Of a DNA stretch of 7,227 nt, positions 4,676 through 7,227 are shown in pieces; within the stretch, counting starts at the first letter, position 1, and each line of letters opens with the position of its first letter. The notes beneath the pieces were generated by a model. That model worked only from the letters and a program-made list of their open reading frames with translations. It was not told where the DNA came from and made no database searches. The DNA is from JACOYH01 sp964469735 (GTDB lineage: Bacteria > Patescibacteriota > Minisyncoccia > Minisyncoccales > MHMH01): positions 1-7,227 of the forward strand of contig CAYXYS010000031.1 of assembly GCA_964469735.1 (NCBI GenBank). Direction: 5' to 3'. The position numbers were made by a program, and so were the translations under genes.

Positions 4676-5782
4676 ATGGAAGCTTTAACCCAAGCGAAAA
4701 ACATCATCCTGGGCTCTCAAAGCGTTTTGATCCTCCCCTCCCCCGAATCTCAAGGGGACAGCGTTGGAGCTGGCCTTGCGCTTTTTTTTACTTTAAAGAA
4801 ACTGGGCAAAAATGTAAACATGCCGATGAACCCTCTTCCCGAAAGACTCGGATTTCTTTCGAAGATGAAAGAGGAAAACAAGGATTTTATTATTTCGGTA
4901 GACACCAAAAAATCCCCGATATCCAGAATGCGCTACGAGAAAGAAGGAGACGAGCTTAAAATATACCTCACCTCTGAAAACGGATATCTCTCTCCCGAGA
5001 ACGTCCGGCTTACGGGCCAGGCGATAAAACCCCAGGAAAGCCAAATTCCCGACCTGGTTATAACTCTGGGAGCAGATTCCCTTGAATCACTAGGAGAGCT
5101 TTTTAATGAAAATATCCAAACTATTTCCGAAGCCGCTGTGTTAAATATAGACAACCATCCTATTAATGAAAACTTCGGTGACATCAATTTGGTAAATATC
5201 ACATCCTCTCTGTCCGAAACAGTCCTTTCTCTGGTAGAATCAATAAATGGGGAGATAGGGGCCAAAACTGCCACAGCTCTTTTAACGGGAATCGTTTGGT
5301 CCTACCAAAATTTCAGGAATCCCAAAACAAGGCCGAAAACTTTTGAAACAGCTGCCAAGCTCATAAAAAAAGGAGCCGACCATCAAAAAATAGTATTTCA
5401 TCTCTATAAGCAAAAAAATGTTCCCCAAATAAAGCTACTGGGGAGGATATTGGAAAAACTTGAACTCAACGAAGAAAAACAGCTGTATTCCGCCATCTTG
5501 GCCGAAAAAGACTTTCAGGACTGCCAGGCGGCCTCCAAAGATCTGGCTTTCGCCGTTGAAGAGCTTAAATTTAATTTCAGATATCTTCCTAATTTACTGG
5601 TCCTCTGGGAGAGCCACGCTTCTCCGGTGGTAATCAAGGGAGTATTCTGCTCCCCCAGCCAGGAACTAATCAGCAGGCTCCTGGAAAACTTTGAGGGAAA
5701 CTCTAAGGGAGACAACGCCTTATTTTTGGTCAGAGAAAATGATTTGGAGTCGGCCAAGGAAAAAATACTTAACATAATTTGA
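4676..5782 (+). CDS. DHH/NrnA-like protein with degenerate catalytic motifs
   Basis: A 368-residue protein with the layout of a DHH-superfamily phosphoesterase (NrnA/RecJ-like, acting in its relatives on oligonucleotides, pAp or cyclic dinucleotides). Segments that align by eye are LPSPESQGDSVGAGLAL (20-36, motif I HxxPDxDAxGS), DLVITLGADSLESLG (126-140, motif II), LNIDNHPIN (157-164, the DHH motif) and ALLTGIVWSYQNF (201-213, motif IV GxxxDTxxF). Most metal ligands appear lost: the motif I His is Ser22 and its first Asp is Gln26 (Asp28 remains), the motif II Asp is Gly131, DHH is D159-N160-H161, and the motif IV Asp is Ser209. The C-terminal third (about 250-368), with SHASPVVIKGVFCS and a final helix, fits a DHHA1-like substrate domain poorly. 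A non-catalytic or binding role is inferred. It starts at ATG 4676 without an SD and ends 4 bases before the PilB-type gene, so the two are surely co-transcribed. Confidence 0.65.
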   Translation: MEALTQAKNIILGSQSVLILPSPESQGDSVGAGLALFFTLKKLGKNVNMPMNPLPERLGFLSKMKEENKDFIISVDTKKSPISRMRYEKEGDELKIYLTSENGYLSPENVRLTGQAIKPQESQIPDLVITLGADSLESLGELFNENIQTISEAAVLNIDNHPINENFGDINLVNITSSLSETVLSLVESINGEIGAKTATALLTGIVWSYQNFRNPKTRPKTFETAAKLIKKGADHQKIVFHLYKQKNVPQIKLLGRILEKLELNEEKQLYSAILAEKDFQDCQAASKDLAFAVEELKFNFRYLPNLLVLWESHASPVVIKGVFCSPSQELISRLLENFEGNSKGDNALFLVRENDLESAKEKILNII

Positions 5783-5786
5783 AAAT

Positions 5787-7091
5787 ATGGCAGATATTGC
5801 CGGGCAGGTAAAAATTCCATCCGAAAAATTCAAAAAAGTCAAGAAATCAGTCAAAAATATTTCGAATTTCAAAAAAGAAGTGGAAGCGGCTGCGGGCCAG
5901 AAAACCACTGAATTCTTGGAATTGATTTTCGGAGGAGCCCTGACTTTGGACGCATCCGACATCCATTTGGAGCCGAGCGAGGAAACCACTAAAATCAGGG
6001 TCAGGCTGGACGGCATTCTTCAGGACGTTGTCGAGTTTAAAAATTCCGTTTATGAGCCGCTTCTCTCCAGAATTAAGCTGCTTTCGGGAGTAAAGCTTAA
6101 TGTTTCCGACCGGCCCCAAGACGGCAGATTTTCTATAGTTGTCCCGGACAAAAACAAAGAAACAGAAATAGAAATTAGGACATCTACTCTTCCTTCCGAG
6201 TACGGAGAAACTGTGGTTTTAAGGGTGCTAAATCCTAAAAACCTTATTGAAATGGAAGCTTTGGGCCTTAGAAAAGATCTCATGGAAACTTTCAAAAAGG
6301 AGATAAAAAAGCCCAACGGCATGATTATCGTCACCGGCCCCACAGGCTCGGGTAAAACAACCACTCTCTACGCCTTTTTAAAGAAGATACAAAAGCCGGA
6401 GATAAAAATAATCACCATTGAAGACCCCATTGAATACCACTTGGACGGAATATCCCAAACCCAGGTTCAAAGGGATAAAGGATATGATTTTGCCAGCGGG
6501 CTGAAATCTATAATGAGGCAAGACCCGGACGTCATTCTGGTTGGAGAGGTCAGAGATCTGGAAACCGCCCAGACCGCCCTGCAAGCGGCTCTAACCGGCC
6601 ATCTGGTCTTCACCACCCTCCATACTAACGACGCTGCCGGAACAATCGCCAGGCTAATCAGTTTGGGAGCCGAACCTTCCAATATCGGACCGGCTGTTAA
6701 TATGGCTATAGCCCAGAGATTAGTAAGGGAAGTTTGTAAAAAATGCAGCAAAATGAGAGCTCCCACTGAAGCCGAATTAATAAAAATAAAAGAGGGGTTA
6801 AAGGGCCTTCCCAAGGCCGTCGACATTCCTAAAATCGATTCTATTAAAATCCCCGAAGTAAAAGGGTGCGAGGAATGCAATAACACCGGCTACCGCGGAA
6901 GAGTAGGAATCTTTGAAACATTCCAAGTAGACGACGAAATGGAAAAATTCATCCAGACAAAACCATCTATCGCCGCCTTAAGGAAGAAAGCCGTAGATAT
7001 GGGTATGGTAACAATGAAGCAAGACGGGATAATAAAAGTTTTAAAGGGAGTGACTACGCTGGAAGAAGTAGAAAGGGTTGTTGGGGATTGA
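5787..7091 (+). CDS. pilB: PilB/GspE-type secretion ATPase (type IV pilus assembly)
   Basis: A 434-residue hexameric motor ATPase of the type II secretion/type IV pilus family, which powers pilin polymerisation at the inner membrane. The N2-like domain covers about 40-150 (DASDIHLEPSE, RLDGILQD, SDRPQDGRFS). The motor domain holds Walker A GPTGSGKTT (184-192), the Asp box TIEDPIEYHLDG (210-221), Walker B VILVGEVRD (249-257, Glu254) and the His box TGHLVFTTLHTNDAAG (270-285, His272 and His279). CKKC (317-320) and CEEC (361-364) form the four-Cys zinc site seen in PilB/GspE but absent from PilT, which favours an assembly ATPase. The arginine-rich sensor region is present (RTSTLPSEYGETVVLR). At 434 residues it is much shorter than the roughly 560 of typical PilB and lacks the N-terminal N1/MshEN-type domain. 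The start codon has no SD and follows the DHH-like stop by 4 bases. Pilins, PilC and PilT are not seen. Confidence 0.9.
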   Translation: MADIAGQVKIPSEKFKKVKKSVKNISNFKKEVEAAAGQKTTEFLELIFGGALTLDASDIHLEPSEETTKIRVRLDGILQDVVEFKNSVYEPLLSRIKLLSGVKLNVSDRPQDGRFSIVVPDKNKETEIEIRTSTLPSEYGETVVLRVLNPKNLIEMEALGLRKDLMETFKKEIKKPNGMIIVTGPTGSGKTTTLYAFLKKIQKPEIKIITIEDPIEYHLDGISQTQVQRDKGYDFASGLKSIMRQDPDVILVGEVRDLETAQTALQAALTGHLVFTTLHTNDAAGTIARLISLGAEPSNIGPAVNMAIAQRLVREVCKKCSKMRAPTEAELIKIKEGLKGLPKAVDIPKIDSIKIPEVKGCEECNNTGYRGRVGIFETFQVDDEMEKFIQTKPSIAALRKKAVDMGMVTMKQDGIIKVLKGVTTLEEVERVVGD

Positions 7092-7101
7092 AAATAAGAA
7101 C

Positions 7102-7114
7102 CTGGCTTCGCCAG
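7102..7114 (+). terminator. Small hairpin after pilB, possible weak terminator
   Basis: CTGGC (7102-7106) pairs with GCCAG (7110-7114) around a 3-base TTC loop, 10 bases after the pilB stop. The following bases (AACCTTAATTTA) are a poor T-tract, so termination would be weak. It may instead stabilise the mRNA 3' end. Confidence 0.3.
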
Positions 7115-7150
7115 AACCTTAATTTACTAAAAAAGGAAACATATAATCTT

Positions 7151-7182
7151 AAATTAAAAAACAGCCCTGAAGCTGGGGGCTG
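7151..7182 (-). terminator. Intrinsic terminator of a minus-strand gene beyond the right edge
   Basis: Read on the minus strand, CAGCCC (7177-7182) pairs with GGGCTG (7162-7167) across a 9-base loop, followed by TTTTTT and AATTT (7151-7161). The T-run is on the minus-strand 3' side only, so it serves a transcript entering from the right, convergent with pilB. Confidence 0.75.
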
Positions 7183-7185
7183 ACT

Positions 7186-7227
7186 CTAGCTTGGGAACTT
7201 AAAGTTTAGAATATCTTCGAGGAACAG
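7186..7227 (-). CDS. Possible C-terminal end of a minus-strand gene
   Basis: The longest minus-strand frame at the right edge reads LFLEDILNFKFPS and stops at TAG (7186-7188), 3 bases before the terminator stem at 7151-7182. That position suits a gene end, and the other two frames stop sooner. Thirteen residues are too few to recognise anything, and the transcript could instead be a non-coding RNA. Confidence 0.25.
   Translation of the reverse strand: MFLEDILNFKFPS

Noticed and set aside
1540..6886. Many other open frames of 60-139 codons on both strands (for example 3595-3879 plus, 6467-6886 minus, 5847-6119 minus).
   Set aside because: All lie inside well-supported genes on the other strand or frame, lack recognisable domains or SDs, and have the Ser/Phe/Leu-rich composition expected of antisense shadows.
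1531..7091. UGA recoded as glycine, as in some Patescibacteria lineages.
   Set aside because: TGA ends fpg, the DHH-like gene and pilB at sensible protein ends, and no gene here contains in-frame TGA codons.
7175..7203. Plus-strand GGGGGCTGACTCTAGCTT resembles the 5' end of a tmRNA.
   Set aside because: The strongly conserved TTCGAC just after the acceptor strand is absent (TTGGGAAC instead), the bases also form the minus-strand terminator stem, and the RNA body would lie outside the window.

Overview
The window looks like a stretch of a small-genome bacterium of the Candidate Phyla Radiation (Patescibacteria), probably a Parcubacteria-type lineage. This is inference from content, not a marker-gene placement. 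The clues are a free-standing PolA-type 5'-3' exonuclease with no polymerase domain, short and divergent housekeeping proteins, a short PilB-type ATPase without an N-terminal regulatory domain, Lys/Glu-rich proteins with an AT-leaning base composition, and an almost complete lack of Shine-Dalgarno (SD) sequences. TGA ends three genes (fpg, the DHH-like gene and pilB), so TGA is a stop here and the recoded Gracilibacteria/SR1 lineages are excluded.

Layout, left to right. (1) Bases 1-285 hold the 3' end of a plus-strand gene, probably a B12-binding-type radical SAM protein, closed by a good intrinsic terminator. (2) rpsT (ribosomal protein S20) follows on the plus strand and runs tail-to-tail into holA, with the two stop codons overlapping. 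(3) A minus-strand DNA replication and repair cluster reads, in transcription order, 5'-3' exonuclease, fpg (mutM), holA. Fpg and holA overlap by ATGA. A promoter-like sequence sits so close to the exonuclease start that the mRNA would begin at its ATG. (4) A second minus-strand unit reads tsaE then a PlsC-type acyltransferase, and ends in a strong terminator at 3411-3438. The acyltransferase starts at TTG behind the only strong SD in the window. (5) Divergent from tsaE, a plus-strand pair encodes a DHH-like protein whose catalytic motifs are largely lost and, 4 bases later, a PilB/GspE-type ATPase. (6) The last 136 bases hold a small hairpin and a strong minus-strand terminator, implying a convergent gene or RNA entering from beyond the right edge.

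The genes are mostly core functions: translation (S20), tRNA t6A modification (TsaE), DNA repair and replication (exonuclease, Fpg, delta subunit), phospholipid synthesis (acyltransferase) and type IV pilus assembly (PilB). The points most worth a second look are the degenerate DHH protein coupled to the pilus ATPase, the apparent leaderless or SD-less expression of most genes against one strong SD at an internal TTG start, a 12-base perfect inverted repeat around the exonuclease promoter, and an HX4E instead of HX4D acyltransferase motif. No mobile element, CRISPR array, tRNA or rRNA was recognised.
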